Positions 37,219-46,167 of a stretch of DNA of 64,000 bases are shown here, piece after piece. Origin of the DNA: Rhizobium sp. Leaf262. Its GTDB lineage: Bacteria > Pseudomonadota > Alphaproteobacteria > Rhizobiales > Rhizobiaceae. The notes under the pieces were generated by a model. The model was not told the DNA's origin and searched no databases. It saw only the letters and a list, made by a program, of their open reading frames with translations. The stretch is from contig NZ_LMMM01000012.1 of NCBI RefSeq assembly GCF_001422245.1, forward strand, positions 124,613 to 188,612. Reading direction: 5' to 3'. The position numbers and the translations under genes were made by a program. Within the stretch, counting starts at the first letter, position 1, and each line of letters begins with the position of its first letter.

Positions 37219-37800
37219 CTAGCCGAGGCAGAAATTTCTCGCATTGGCAGTCCATTGACCGTAGCCTGTGGCAATCAGATTGCTGATGACACGGCACACA
37301 TATCTCTGTTGGGCGGGGTCATTGTTGGGTCCGGCATGGTAACGCGCGACGGCCATCGTCCATGTGTCGTGACGGTCATGAAGGCTTTTGAGGAATTTTG
37401 CGGCATAGGCGACGTTCTTTGCAGGGTCGAACATTTCGGCAACGGAGTTGAATTCCGCACCGTGAAAATAGACGTTGATCTGCATGCAGCCGATATCGAT
37501 CAGCTTGGCGCCGTTGCGTCTGGCATCATCCACCAGCTTGTAGGCCTCTGGAAGATTTTCGGGAAAATAGGCCTTGCCTTCGATGTTGATGGCAAAGGGA
37601 CTGAGAGAACCCTTACGTCCTGTTTCCGTCAGTCCCACTGAGTAAAGGATGCCTTCAGGGATGCCGTAGTGCCCCGCCGCTGCCTGTATCTGCCGCTCAC
37701 AATCGAGCCGCAAGGACGATTGAGAGGCCTCACAGGTAAACGTGGTCAGGACGAGCGCTGGTAACGCGAGCAGGTACTTCAGGCTGTGAAGTGCTCTCAT
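37219..37800 (-). CDS. Lytic transglycosylase of the flagellar cluster (SltF-like)
   Basis: A 193-aa periplasmic protein. It starts MRALHSLKYLLALPALVLTT with a clear Sec signal peptide. The SLT domain follows: GIPEGILYSVGLTETGRKGS with the catalytic Glu, DIGCMQINVYFHG, and VARYHAGPNN with the conserved Tyr. It probably opens peptidoglycan for rod assembly, complementing the muramidase-less FlgJ at 17846-18400. Its start lies inside motD, giving a 71-nt overlap. The frame is open to 37953 but lacks signal features there. Confidence 0.85.
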   Translation of the reverse strand: MRALHSLKYLLALPALVLTTFTCEASQSSLRLDCERQIQAAAGHYGIPEGILYSVGLTETGRKGSLSPFAINIEGKAYFPENLPEAYKLVDDARRNGAKLIDIGCMQINVYFHGAEFNSVAEMFDPAKNVAYAAKFLKSLHDRHDTWTMAVARYHAGPNNDPAQQRYVCRVISNLIATGYGQWTANARNFCLG

Positions 37801-39199
37801 GACTAATGGTCTCCTCACGTGCGCGGCCGCCAGACTGCCGGTAGAACTGTTCCTGCGACTTCTCTTCGTTGCCGCGCTGGCCCTGCTGCGCACCTTGGTG
37901 GCCAGAATCCGGGGGCTGTCGGTTGCTGGTGCTGCTATCTTGTCGGTCCGCACCGCTGGCCAGCGTTACCGTGACCTGATCGACGCTGAAGCCCTGGGAT
38001 TTCAAGGCGTCCAGAATATCGGAACTGTCCTTCTGCAACTCGCTATAGCCCTTCAGTGTGTGGGCCGTCAGCTGTACGCTCAACTCATCGCCGACCAGCT
38101 TCATCGCTGCGGTGACGTGACCGAGCTCGACAGGGCTCATCTGAATCTTGAGGACATGCACCACCTGCCCGGTGCTAGAGATCATCGGCCCGTTGCTGGT
38201 CTGGCCCGCCATGGTGGTTGCCCAATCAGGATCGGCGACCATCGCGCTCGAAATCGCCGCTGCATTGGAAGCGGCTGCCATGCCGACAAAACGTCTGCTT
38301 TCAACGACTTGCACGACATTGGAAACATCGCCTGCAGCCGCAGAAACATCAAGCTTTGCAGATCCATCTTCCTGTGTCTCAATGTGAAAATCGATTGCAG
38401 GCGTATCCTGCTTCTGCAACCTGACCACCGTCGATGATGTCGTGCCGACTTCAGCAGGGGCGGCCTGATCAAGCGCCATGCCAGCCAAACCCTCCGAGGA
38501 CGGATTTGCAGCCTGGTTCGATGATGGCGCTGCCTGGTTGACCGGCATGGTCGTTGATGCAAGCAGGGACAACAAATCCATGCCCTCGCCCGCCACATCT
38601 GTAGCCGGAGCATCTGTTTCCGCCTCGGCGTCGCTGGTGCCCTCCACCGTTGCGTCCCCTTGCGATGATGCAGTGGAAGCGATCGGCTTGCTCAGGGCGG
38701 TCACCAGCTTGGCAAGATCGCTCATTTCAGGGAGGACAGCAGCATCGGTTTCCGTATTGGCGAGCTGCGGGACTGTGTTGGATACCGTCTCCACCAGCTT
38801 CGCGGCATCAGCGCCATTGACAAAAGTGCCATCGTTCGGCTGCCCCACGAGGGTCTGGGTCGCATCCATGAACAAGGTATTCGGTGCCACGGGCTTTGCG
38901 AGACCATTGGCGACGGGTGACATCGGGGTCGTACCATCGTTCACCGGCGTCTTGCCGCCGTCCGCCACCGTCGTTGCGGTCGGCTGACCGCTCGTCGCAG
39001 TGGCGGTCGTCGAAGACGCCGTAGAAGAGTTACCAGACGCGCTGGACGAGGACTGCGGAGCGGAGCTTTTCTTGTCGAGCGAACCCAGCGTATCGGAAAA
39101 GCCCGAGCCGCCCTTTTTAGACGCGCTATCCCTGTCCTGCCTGCCGGTCTGCTTTACGACGTCGGAATTACCGGGAACAATGGTCTGTGCAACGTTCAT
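37730..39199 (-). CDS. fliK: MotD/FliK: flagellar hook-length control protein
   Basis: A 489-aa protein known in rhizobia as MotD and reassigned as FliK. A long low-complexity Ser/Thr/Ala-rich N-terminal region (ruler, about 1-330) is followed by the conserved FliK C-terminal domain (LKIQMSPVELGHVTAAMKLV, GDELSVQLTAHTLKGYSELQ). The C-terminal tail is Gln/Ser/Arg-rich. It starts 1 nt after the motC stop and overlaps the downstream transglycosylase gene. Confidence 0.92.
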   Translation of the reverse strand: MNVAQTIVPGNSDVVKQTGRQDRDSASKKGGSGFSDTLGSLDKKSSAPQSSSSASGNSSTASSTTATATSGQPTATTVADGGKTPVNDGTTPMSPVANGLAKPVAPNTLFMDATQTLVGQPNDGTFVNGADAAKLVETVSNTVPQLANTETDAAVLPEMSDLAKLVTALSKPIASTASSQGDATVEGTSDAEAETDAPATDVAGEGMDLLSLLASTTMPVNQAAPSSNQAANPSSEGLAGMALDQAAPAEVGTTSSTVVRLQKQDTPAIDFHIETQEDGSAKLDVSAAAGDVSNVVQVVESRRFVGMAAASNAAAISSAMVADPDWATTMAGQTSNGPMISSTGQVVHVLKIQMSPVELGHVTAAMKLVGDELSVQLTAHTLKGYSELQKDSSDILDALKSQGFSVDQVTVTLASGADRQDSSTSNRQPPDSGHQGAQQGQRGNEEKSQEQFYRQSGGRAREETISHESTSQPEVPARVTSARPDHVYL

Positions 39200-39200
39200 C

Positions 39201-40451
39201 TTATCTCTCCTCCTGCTCCAGCAAGGAGTCGATCTCGTTCAAGCGAGCCCGACTCTTGTCGAAGAATTCTTCCAAAGGCGCCCCCGCCACGGCCTGCCCT
39301 GACTGTTTCTGGGGCAGAATGTCATCACTGTTGGCCTGCAGAATTGCCTTGTCTCCAGTGGAATTGCCGTCGGCACCTCCCTGCGAAGTCTCGAAGGCAG
39401 GTTTTCTGACGATCTGTTCGGCAATTGCCTGCGCGGCGTCGCGCAGAGCAATATCTCTGGGCGAAAGCTCCTCGTTCGGTATGCTTGCCAAGGTGTCGCT
39501 GGCGCTATGAACCGCCTCGCTTGGCACACTGGCAAGACCGGAATACAGCTTCGACAAAGGCACCCGGGTGGCATCGCCTGTCTGCGATGTCAGCGCCATG
39601 GACTGCTCCGTCGCAAAGCGCGCAAGATCGACTTCACCGCGCAACGACGCCTGCCGAGCGATGCGAAGATAGATTTCCTCTGCACGCTCCTTGTCCATCA
39701 GCTGCGCGATTTCAGCTATCTTGTCCTGCTGAACGGAGCCATGACTCTCCACCACGAAGCTGACGAAAAGATCGGCAAACTGGGAGGCGTAGGGGGAGTG
39801 CAGAAATCTCACGGCGTATTTGCGGATATATTCAAGCGTCTTGTCCGACTGCTTGGCTTGCATCATCGCAATGATCGAGCGACGCAGCGCAGCCTCTTCG
39901 ATAATCGTCCCAGGTGCTGTCAAGCGGGCATCGTCGAAGAAGGCAAGCGATCCGACGGGATCCTTGTTGACGACGATGTTGCCGGCGATAAGCATCAAAT
40001 AGGGCCCGAGAACTCCCTTGCGATATTCGGGAAGAATATCGGTGATGATCTTTTCCGCCTGAATGCCGCGACCGTTGAAGTATTTTTGCAGGACGTTGAT
40101 GACACGCGAGTCGAAGTGACCCTGCACGTCGCGCGCAACCAGATAATCCAGTGTCTGCGGATTGCCACCGCTCATGATATAGGCAAGCGCGGCATCCGCA
40201 TTGCGCGAATCCTCGAAAATAGACGCATCGGCTGTTCGCAGTGTAGTATCGATCGTTTCCAGCAAGTATTTCTGCATGTCACGTGCGGAATGATCGCCCA
40301 GAACGACGGAATCCTGAACGAACTGCAGCGACCGCAGAATTTTTGCAGGCGGCAGGTCGCTTTGAGCATATGCCTCACCGGCACTGGCCAGCCAGGATAT
40401 GCCCATCAACAGGGCAGCTATGCGGGTCGCTTTCATCATCCGCTGCCTCAA
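39201..40451 (-). CDS. motC: MotC: periplasmic motor protein
   Basis: A 416-aa exported protein (signal ending near SAGEAYAQSDLP) specific to rhizobial flagellar motors. MotC is stabilised by MotE and acts on MotB in the periplasm in Sinorhizobium. The helical repeats around 100-280 (SLAFFDDARLTAPGTIIEEA and neighbours) look TPR-like. It overlaps motB by 4 nt. An alternative start is MMKATR at 40439. Confidence 0.92.
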   Translation of the reverse strand: MRQRMMKATRIAALLMGISWLASAGEAYAQSDLPPAKILRSLQFVQDSVVLGDHSARDMQKYLLETIDTTLRTADASIFEDSRNADAALAYIMSGGNPQTLDYLVARDVQGHFDSRVINVLQKYFNGRGIQAEKIITDILPEYRKGVLGPYLMLIAGNIVVNKDPVGSLAFFDDARLTAPGTIIEEAALRRSIIAMMQAKQSDKTLEYIRKYAVRFLHSPYASQFADLFVSFVVESHGSVQQDKIAEIAQLMDKERAEEIYLRIARQASLRGEVDLARFATEQSMALTSQTGDATRVPLSKLYSGLASVPSEAVHSASDTLASIPNEELSPRDIALRDAAQAIAEQIVRKPAFETSQGGADGNSTGDKAILQANSDDILPQKQSGQAVAGAPLEEFFDKSRARLNEIDSLLEQEER

Positions 40452-41734
40452 CTATCCTCTAACAATATTTCGATGCGGCGGTTGGCGCCGTCCAGCGGAT
40501 CGCTGGTGCTCTGCAAGCGCCGATCCGCAAAACCGGAAAGCTGCTTGATACGTGTCTCATCGAGACCACCACGCGCCAGCATGTAGTAGGCTGCATGGGC
40601 ACGATCCATCGACAGCGTCCAGTTGTCTTTTCCGCCGCTGCTATAGGGCCGCGCATCCGTATGACCGCGTATGACGATCGCGCCCTTCTGCTTGCTGAGA
40701 ACCTCGCCGATTTTCTGCATGGCAAGAACGAGATCCCTCTGCGGCACGGCTGAACCGACGTCGAACATTGCTGCATTGGATTTCTCGGAGATAGTGATCA
40801 GCGTACCGCCTTCGGCCGGCGTTACGACGATGCCCTCCGCAAGCTTGCCGGCGACACCAGCGACCTGCTGGGCAATCTCTTCGCGCAGTTCTTCTGCAGT
40901 CTCTTCCTGCGTTTGTGCGGCATCCGCGGCCTTGGCCGATTTCGACTGTGCGGGTTTGGTGGTCTCCTCGCCTATCTCATCAACAGAACCCGGATCGACC
41001 TTCTGCGTCTTGATATTCGTCTGTGGCGTGGCGGGATCGCTATCTTCGATGACACTGGCGATGTCCTGCGGAACGGTGTCGGCTTTCGCATCGGTCTTTT
41101 TCTGCGCCTTTTCGGGCAATGCCGTATCCTGAATGGCCGTACCGTTCTGATCAGGACGCACCTCGACCTGCTTGCTCCAGAAATCCGGATCGAAGGGGTC
41201 GCGATAGGCCTCGCCACCGGATGCACCGGTCGAAGGACCGGAATCGCTTGCGCCACCCTCGCCTTTAGCGCTCACATTTGCCTGCTGGCCAACCTCCTGA
41301 GCGATCTCGGCTAGAACAGCATAGGGATTTTCAAAAAGCGCTGCTTCCGAATAGGCCGTCTTGTCGCCAGCGGACGACGTCATATCCTCACCGCTTGCGG
41401 CGGCGGCGGCGTCCTGCGGCTTTTCGGATTTTGTGTCAGAGGTCTGCTGCGTCTGCTCACCCTTGGCGGTTTTGGCAGGTTGCTTCATGCCCCGATCGGC
41501 AGGCTTTTCGTCAGTCAGTTTGATGGGATTGAAATAGCTAGCCACCGAGGCTTTGGTTTCCTCGTTGGCGGCATTGACCAACCACATCACCAGAAAGAAG
41601 GCCATCATGGCGGTCATGAAATCCGCATAGGCAATTTTCCACGCACCACCATGGGCGCCATCGTGGCCGCCCTTGTGGCGCTTGACGATGATGATCTCGT
41701 TTTTGCCGTGATGGTGATTTTCGCCTTCACTCAT
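40448..41734 (-). CDS. motB: MotB: flagellar stator protein
   Basis: A 428-aa stator subunit. The N-terminal plug and single membrane helix (KIAYADFMTAMMAFFLVMWL) include the essential proton-binding Asp. A long hydrophilic linker of about 190 residues rich in Lys/Glu/Asp/Ala follows. The C-terminal OmpA-type peptidoglycan-binding domain contains IVIRGHTDARPYSSGGKDNW and LDGANRRIEILL. It is long compared with enterobacterial MotB, as is usual in rhizobia. MotA is not encoded in the window. Confidence 0.96.
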   Translation of the reverse strand: MSEGENHHHGKNEIIIVKRHKGGHDGAHGGAWKIAYADFMTAMMAFFLVMWLVNAANEETKASVASYFNPIKLTDEKPADRGMKQPAKTAKGEQTQQTSDTKSEKPQDAAAAASGEDMTSSAGDKTAYSEAALFENPYAVLAEIAQEVGQQANVSAKGEGGASDSGPSTGASGGEAYRDPFDPDFWSKQVEVRPDQNGTAIQDTALPEKAQKKTDAKADTVPQDIASVIEDSDPATPQTNIKTQKVDPGSVDEIGEETTKPAQSKSAKAADAAQTQEETAEELREEIAQQVAGVAGKLAEGIVVTPAEGGTLITISEKSNAAMFDVGSAVPQRDLVLAMQKIGEVLSKQKGAIVIRGHTDARPYSSGGKDNWTLSMDRAHAAYYMLARGGLDETRIKQLSGFADRRLQSTSDPLDGANRRIEILLEDS

Positions 41735-42374
41735 CGGCTAGACCTCTTGCATTCTGGAAGAACTCGGACAGTCTGGTCATCAAGACCGAACTATCCATCT
41801 GAACCTTGATATCGATATCGTTGGACACGTCGTAATCGACCTGATTGTCCACATGGCCAAGCTTTTCGCGTATCTGCGACAAGAGCGCATCCGGTCCGGT
41901 GATCTTGATCGTTCCGGCAAAACCGTCTTCGATTTCACGCACGATCTGGGCCGAAACATCTGCCGCTGCAGTTTTTGCCAGTTCCCGCTCCATCACCGTG
42001 GCGAAGAGGCGAAGGCAGGCAGATTCCACATTGCTGGCGATCGCCTGCTTCATTGACGTCACCGATGTCGCCAGATGCATCGCGATCTCGTCCTCATAGC
42101 GGTTGCGCATCGCTTCCATCTCCTTGTCATGGAGCGCGCGCAAGGCATCGAGTTCCTGCTCCTGGACGAGAAGCTGTTTGCGCTTGCCCTCCTCCTGACC
42201 ATCGGAAAAGGCCTTTTGTTTTTCTGCTTCGAGATCAACGACGACTTCAGGTTCGGATAGCCAGTCGCTTTCGAAGGTGGAGACGGGAGTGTCGAGTTCA
42301 AACGTTGCCACGGGTTCAGGCGGCGGTGTGTGTTGACTGAAATCCTTGAGATACTTTGCCAGCGCCCCGCTCAT
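41727..42374 (-). CDS. FliH-like protein in the motB operon
   Basis: A 215-aa soluble protein. A Glu/Gln/Lys-rich coiled coil covers about residues 50-110 (LEAEKQKAFSDGQEEGKRKQ onward). The C-terminal domain (AAADVSAQIVREIEDGFAGT, then LLSQIREKLGHVDNQ) resembles FliH, the regulator of the export ATPase FliI. It overlaps motB by 8 nt. In rhizobia this position is usually called hypothetical; FliH identity is inferred from architecture. Confidence 0.6.
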   Translation of the reverse strand: MSGALAKYLKDFSQHTPPPEPVATFELDTPVSTFESDWLSEPEVVVDLEAEKQKAFSDGQEEGKRKQLLVQEQELDALRALHDKEMEAMRNRYEDEIAMHLATSVTSMKQAIASNVESACLRLFATVMERELAKTAAADVSAQIVREIEDGFAGTIKITGPDALLSQIREKLGHVDNQVDYDVSNDIDIKVQMDSSVLMTRLSEFFQNARGLADE

Positions 42375-42559
42375 AGCCGCACCTCGCCCATCATCGTGCT
42401 TGTCTTTTCTGTCGAGAAGAGAATCATGAAATTATCCGCAAGGCGTTCAGAGAGGGCCAGCAGGGTCGTGTCGCATCGTCATGAGTGCGAAAACCCGGCA
42501 GCAATTCAGTATTTCAAAATAGAGAGCCAAACTTGTGCGAGGATGAACCCTACCGCACA

Positions 42560-43525
42560 TCACCCAAACAGGCCAGCCAGGCTTCTGCGATGGTTATTGG
42601 CCATGGATACGACTTCAACGGCTAGATCGCGCTGCGTCTTGTAAGCTGTCAGCCTGGTCGATTCCTCTTCCATATTGGCGTCCACCAGACGGCTGACGCT
42701 CTTGTCCATGGAATCCTTCAACGAGCTGACGAACGTCGTCTGCTGGTCCATCCTGTTCGACATCGTACCAAGCGAGCTGCCCAATTGGTTGAGCTTCACG
42801 GACAATTGGCCGACCACATAAACCATGTCATCGAGCTCTTCGCGCGTCGTTGCATCCGATACGGAAATTTCCGTTCCCGATGCAGGATTCGAGGATTGGG
42901 CATCGAGCAGATAATATTCTCGTGGCGTCGAGCTTGGATCACCGTCACGCGCGCTGGCATCCATCCCTGCCGTCATCAAGCCCCGACTGGCGTCGTTGGT
43001 ATCGACCATCGTCGTTTCGGTCGTGTTTACACTGAGATATTCAAGCGATATCGCACCGGACACATTCTTGTGGAACGAGAATGGCACCGATTTTTCTGCA
43101 GGAAGCTGTTCGCTGGAATTGAACAACCAGTTGTCGCCGGAAAACGTCGCAGCTTGCGCAATTGTGTAAAGATTTTCCTTCAGCGCATCCATGGCGTTGT
43201 TGATCTGACCGCGATCAGCGCCCGTTTCGTAGGCCGTCGTCAGTTGCGTCATGATCTGATCGACGACATCAATCATCGACGAAACAGCCTCGTAGGCGGT
43301 ATCGGCTTTCGATGCGCCCAGATTGAGCGCGTCACCGACGCTGCTCAGCACGTTTCCGTCCGATTTCAGATTGGTAGCCGTCGACCAGTAGCCCGAATTA
43401 TCAGCAGCAGACGCGATCTTGTAACCTGACGTCACGCGCTCCTGCGTTTTCTGGAGGGTGTCGTTACTGAAGAGGAGCGTTTGAAGCGCACTCTGCACGC
43501 TGCCGGAGGAAATAATCTTGGTCAT
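42560..43525 (-). CDS. Flagellin, divergent fourth copy (FlaD position)
   Basis: A 321-aa flagellin. N-terminal D0/D1 helices (LQTLLFSNDTLQKTQERVTS, then GYKIASAADNSGYWSTATNL) and C-terminal D1/D0 (SVSRLVDANMEEESTRLTAY) are conserved, while the middle is distinct from the other three copies. It ends NNHRRSLAGLFG. The true start is the ATG at 43525; the frame is open to 43606. Its position next to the motB genes matches flaD in related agrobacteria, but the allele name is not certain. Confidence 0.92.
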   Translation of the reverse strand: MTKIISSGSVQSALQTLLFSNDTLQKTQERVTSGYKIASAADNSGYWSTATNLKSDGNVLSSVGDALNLGASKADTAYEAVSSMIDVVDQIMTQLTTAYETGADRGQINNAMDALKENLYTIAQAATFSGDNWLFNSSEQLPAEKSVPFSFHKNVSGAISLEYLSVNTTETTMVDTNDASRGLMTAGMDASARDGDPSSTPREYYLLDAQSSNPASGTEISVSDATTREELDDMVYVVGQLSVKLNQLGSSLGTMSNRMDQQTTFVSSLKDSMDKSVSRLVDANMEEESTRLTAYKTQRDLAVEVVSMANNHRRSLAGLFG

Positions 43526-43550
43526 GGTACCTACATCGGGCCGGGAGGAA

Positions 43551-43564
43551 CGGGGACATGCCAG
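43551..43564 (-). promoter_or_regulatory. Flagellin leader box, copy 4
   Basis: CTGGCATGTCCCCG on the minus strand matches the core GG[CA]ATGTCCC shared by all four flagellin genes and lies 26 nt upstream of the start. It is the most diverged copy. Confidence 0.45.
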
Positions 43565-43751
43565 AACTCTCTGGCGCAAAGCCGCACTCTCATCATGAAG
43601 AGGCACAGACGCGACATGACACGAAGCATCGCACGGCTTAGGGTTAACGAAATGCTAAACCCGTGACAAGTGTTATACCCGCCCAAGCTATGGCGAAACT
43701 TGCGCGATGCGTCTTTAAAGCCAAAAGCATCGTCTTTTTAAGCCCTTGCCA

Positions 43752-43793
43752 GAAAAAACGAAGAAGCCGCGCCTCCTTTTCAGAGGGCGCGGC
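43752..43793 (-). terminator. Terminator of the third flagellin gene
   Basis: On the minus strand a GCCGCGCC/GGCGCGGC stem, 22 nt after the stop, is followed by TTCTTCGTTTTTT. It is a strong Rho-independent terminator and makes the gene monocistronic. Confidence 0.85.
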
Positions 43794-43815
43794 CTGAATG
43801 GGCAGGATATCGATC

Positions 43816-44694
43816 TTACTGCTGGAAGAGCGACATGATGTTCTGTGCAGAGGAGTTCGCAATCGACAGGGACTGGATCGCAAGCTGCTGTTGTGTCTGC
43901 AAAGCAGAGAGCTTGGCCGATTCCTCTTCCATGTCGGCATCGACCAGACGGCTGACGCCCGATTCCATCGCGTCTGAAAGCTTGGCCGAGTAGCTATCCT
44001 GCAGATCGATACGAGTCTGAAGGGCACCGATAGCCGCAGCGGAGTCCGTAAGGTTGCTGAGCGCAAATTCGACGATGTCCATGAAAGCGTCGATGTCGCC
44101 TTGCGTCGACGCGCTTGTTAGCTGAACACTCATGACGCTGCCGAGAATTCCGCCTTCACCAATCCCATCGGCGATGGTCTCGAACATGGCATAGGAGGAA
44201 ATGTTGAACTTCGCAGTGGTGACGCTGACGCCACCGCTGGCTGTACGGATGAAGCCGTCAACAACGCTTGCCTGCGTGGCGTCGCCCAATACCATCCAGT
44301 TTTCGCCGGAGAAGGATGCGCCCTGTGCGATTGCGGAAAGCTGCTCCTGAAGCTTGCCGATTTCAAGCTGGATCTGAGCCTTGTCCGTGGACTGCTCGCT
44401 GGCGGTGACGAGCTTTGCCTTGATTTCGTCGACGGCACTGATCGCGCTTTCCATGGCGGCGTAGGCCGTATCGACCTTGGCGGCACCGACGCCCAGTGCG
44501 TCCGAAGCGGCATTCAGCGCCTTGTTGTCGGAATTCATGGTCGTGGAGATGGACCAGTAAGCGACGTTATCCTTTGCCTGACCTACCCGGTAACCGGACG
44601 AAACGCGATCTTGTGTGTTGGACAGGTCGGTGTTGATCGAGCGCAACGTCTGAAGGGCAGACATTGCAGAGGTGTTTGTCAAAATACTAGTCAT
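43816..44694 (-). CDS. Flagellin, third copy (FlaC position)
   Basis: A 292-aa short rhizobial flagellin. N-terminal MTSILTNTSAMSALQTLRSI and C-terminal SGVSRLVDADMEEESAKLSA with NSSAQNIMSLFQQ are nearly the same as in the second copy; differences cluster in the middle (about 140-215). It is a filament subunit exported by the type III apparatus. It has its own leader and terminator, so copy-specific expression is possible. Confidence 0.95.
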   Translation of the reverse strand: MTSILTNTSAMSALQTLRSINTDLSNTQDRVSSGYRVGQAKDNVAYWSISTTMNSDNKALNAASDALGVGAAKVDTAYAAMESAISAVDEIKAKLVTASEQSTDKAQIQLEIGKLQEQLSAIAQGASFSGENWMVLGDATQASVVDGFIRTASGGVSVTTAKFNISSYAMFETIADGIGEGGILGSVMSVQLTSASTQGDIDAFMDIVEFALSNLTDSAAAIGALQTRIDLQDSYSAKLSDAMESGVSRLVDADMEEESAKLSALQTQQQLAIQSLSIANSSAQNIMSLFQQ

Positions 44695-44726
44695 CTGTAG
44701 GTCGCCCCTTTGGCAAATTTTTTAAG

Positions 44727-44740
44727 AAGGGACATTCCGG
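44727..44740 (-). promoter_or_regulatory. Flagellin leader box, copy 3
   Basis: CCGGAATGTCCCTT on the minus strand is identical to the box before the second flagellin and lies 33 nt upstream of the start. Its CCCTT can pair with the AAGGG of the ribosome binding site. Confidence 0.6.
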
Positions 44741-44949
44741 TCCAAGCCGGGAAACGCAGCAGGCAGCTTCATGCTTCCCGATCGAAGTGACCGGTGCGCT
44801 GTTTCGATGACCACAGAAAACAGGTTTTTGGTTAACAAAGGTTTAATGGTAGGAGTTCTTTTACCTTGTTGAAGGAAAGATTAAACTCAAATGGAGCCGT
44901 TAATAAATACTAACTTATTGTTAAATATGAATATTTTAAAATTCTCACA

Positions 44950-44993
44950 AGTTAAAATTTTTTACGAAAAAAGCCGCGCTAGGGGCGCGGCTT
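44950..44993 (-). terminator. Terminator of the second flagellin gene
   Basis: On the minus strand an AAGCCGCGC/GCGCGGCTT stem with a 5-nt loop is followed by TTTTCGTAAAAAATTTT. It lies about 20 nt after the stop of the flagellin at 45015. Confidence 0.85.
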
Positions 44994-45014
44994 TTCTATT
45001 GAACGTGCCGATCA

Positions 45015-45896
45015 TTAGCCTCTGAAGAGGGTCATGATGTTCTGCGAGCTGGAATTCGCAATCGACAGCGACTGTACCGCCAGCTGCTGCTGCGTCTGCA
45101 GGGCCGAGAGGCGCGCCGATTCTTCTTCCATGTCCGCATCGACGAGACGACTTACGCCAGCTTCAATAGCGTCGCTGAGCTTGGAGGAATAATCGTCCTG
45201 CATGTCGATACGGGTGGACAATGCACCCAGAGCGGCAGCACCGATTGTCAGAGTGTCGAGAGCAGTTTCGACGATTGTCATGAACGCATCGATGTCACCC
45301 TGTGTGGCAGCGCTGTTCAACGCAATGGTCATGACGTCGGCCAGAATGCCGCCGCTGCCGACGCCGCCGGCGATAGAGTTGAACAGAGCGTAAGAGCCAG
45401 CGTTGAACGTCGCTGTCGTAACCTTGACGGAACCGTCCGAGTTGCGGATGAAACCATCGACGACGGTCGTCGAGGAACCCGTGTCACCCTGAATGGCCCA
45501 GTTTTCACCGTTGAACGAAGCGGCCTGACCGATAGCCGTCAGCTGCTCCTGCAGTTTGGTGATTTCGAGCTGAACCTGGTCCTTGTCAACGGAAGTTTCG
45601 CTGGCGGTGGTCAGCTTGGCCTTGATTTCGTTGACGACGTCGATGGCGCTGTCCATGGCGGCATAAGCCGTATCGACCTTGGCTGCGCCGACACCCAGAG
45701 CGTCTGTTGCAGCATTGAGTGCCTTGTTGTCGGAATTCATTGTCGTGGAAATCGACCAGTAGGCAACGTTATCAGCAGCTTTACCGACCTTTTCACCAGA
45801 CGACACGCGGTCCTGCGTCGTGGAAAGGTTTGAATTGATCGTGCGCAGAGTCTGCAGTGCAGACATAGCAGATGTGTTCGTAAGGATACTGGTCAT
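45015..45896 (-). CDS. Flagellin, second copy (FlaB position)
   Basis: A 293-aa flagellin. It shares MTSILTNTSAMSALQTLRTI at the N-terminus and GVSRLVDADMEEESARLSAL with NSSSQNIMTLFRG at the C-terminus. The central part (about 130-200) is close to the first copy, so copies 1 and 2 look like a recent duplication or gene-converted pair. It is monocistronic with its own terminator. Confidence 0.95.
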   Translation of the reverse strand: MTSILTNTSAMSALQTLRTINSNLSTTQDRVSSGEKVGKAADNVAYWSISTTMNSDNKALNAATDALGVGAAKVDTAYAAMDSAIDVVNEIKAKLTTASETSVDKDQVQLEITKLQEQLTAIGQAASFNGENWAIQGDTGSSTTVVDGFIRNSDGSVKVTTATFNAGSYALFNSIAGGVGSGGILADVMTIALNSAATQGDIDAFMTIVETALDTLTIGAAALGALSTRIDMQDDYSSKLSDAIEAGVSRLVDADMEEESARLSALQTQQQLAVQSLSIANSSSQNIMTLFRG

Positions 45897-45928
45897 AGTA
45901 TTGATTGCCCCTTTGGCAAGTACAATTG

Positions 45929-45942
45929 AAGGGACATTCCGG
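45929..45942 (-). promoter_or_regulatory. Flagellin leader box, copy 2
   Basis: CCGGAATGTCCCTT on the minus strand, 33 nt upstream of the start. The SD lies in a stem TTGCC-AAAGG-GGCAA at 45905-45919, and the box itself can pair with the AAGGG of the SD. Confidence 0.6.
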
Positions 45943-46104
45943 TTTTACCGGTAAACGACAATCAGCCTCATGCCTGCCGAGTAATATATTTACTTTTCGG
46001 CCGCCGTTTCGATAGACCGATCTAACATCATTAAGGTTAAGAACTTACAAATATTATATAAATAAATAGTTAATTTTAGATAATTTTTAGTAATACTTTG
46101 TTAA

Positions 46105-46142
46105 CGGATAAAACGCGAAAGGCCGGACCTTTCGGTCCGGCC
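46105..46142 (-). terminator. Terminator of the first flagellin gene
   Basis: GGCCGGACC-TTTC-GGTCCGGCC is a perfect 9-bp stem with a tetraloop, 25 nt after the stop; on the minus strand TTTCGCGTTTT follows. Confidence 0.85.
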
Positions 46143-46167
46143 AATTTTTTCGATACTGAAATTCGTA

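Larger units (their letters stand above)
44695..45014 (-). promoter_or_regulatory. Upstream region of the third flagellin gene
   Basis: A 320-nt gap without a gene. Near the start codon it holds the SD segment AAGGGG in a small stem (44702-44716), the shared leader box, and further up a second conserved block (ATCGAAAC...GCATGAAGCTG) also found before the second flagellin. The distal part is AT-rich and ends in the terminator of the second flagellin. Confidence 0.6.

Noticed and set aside
39507-40586. A 359-codon plus-strand frame opposite motC
   Set aside because: A shadow of motC; composition is rich in His, Arg and Cys and no family resemblance is seen.
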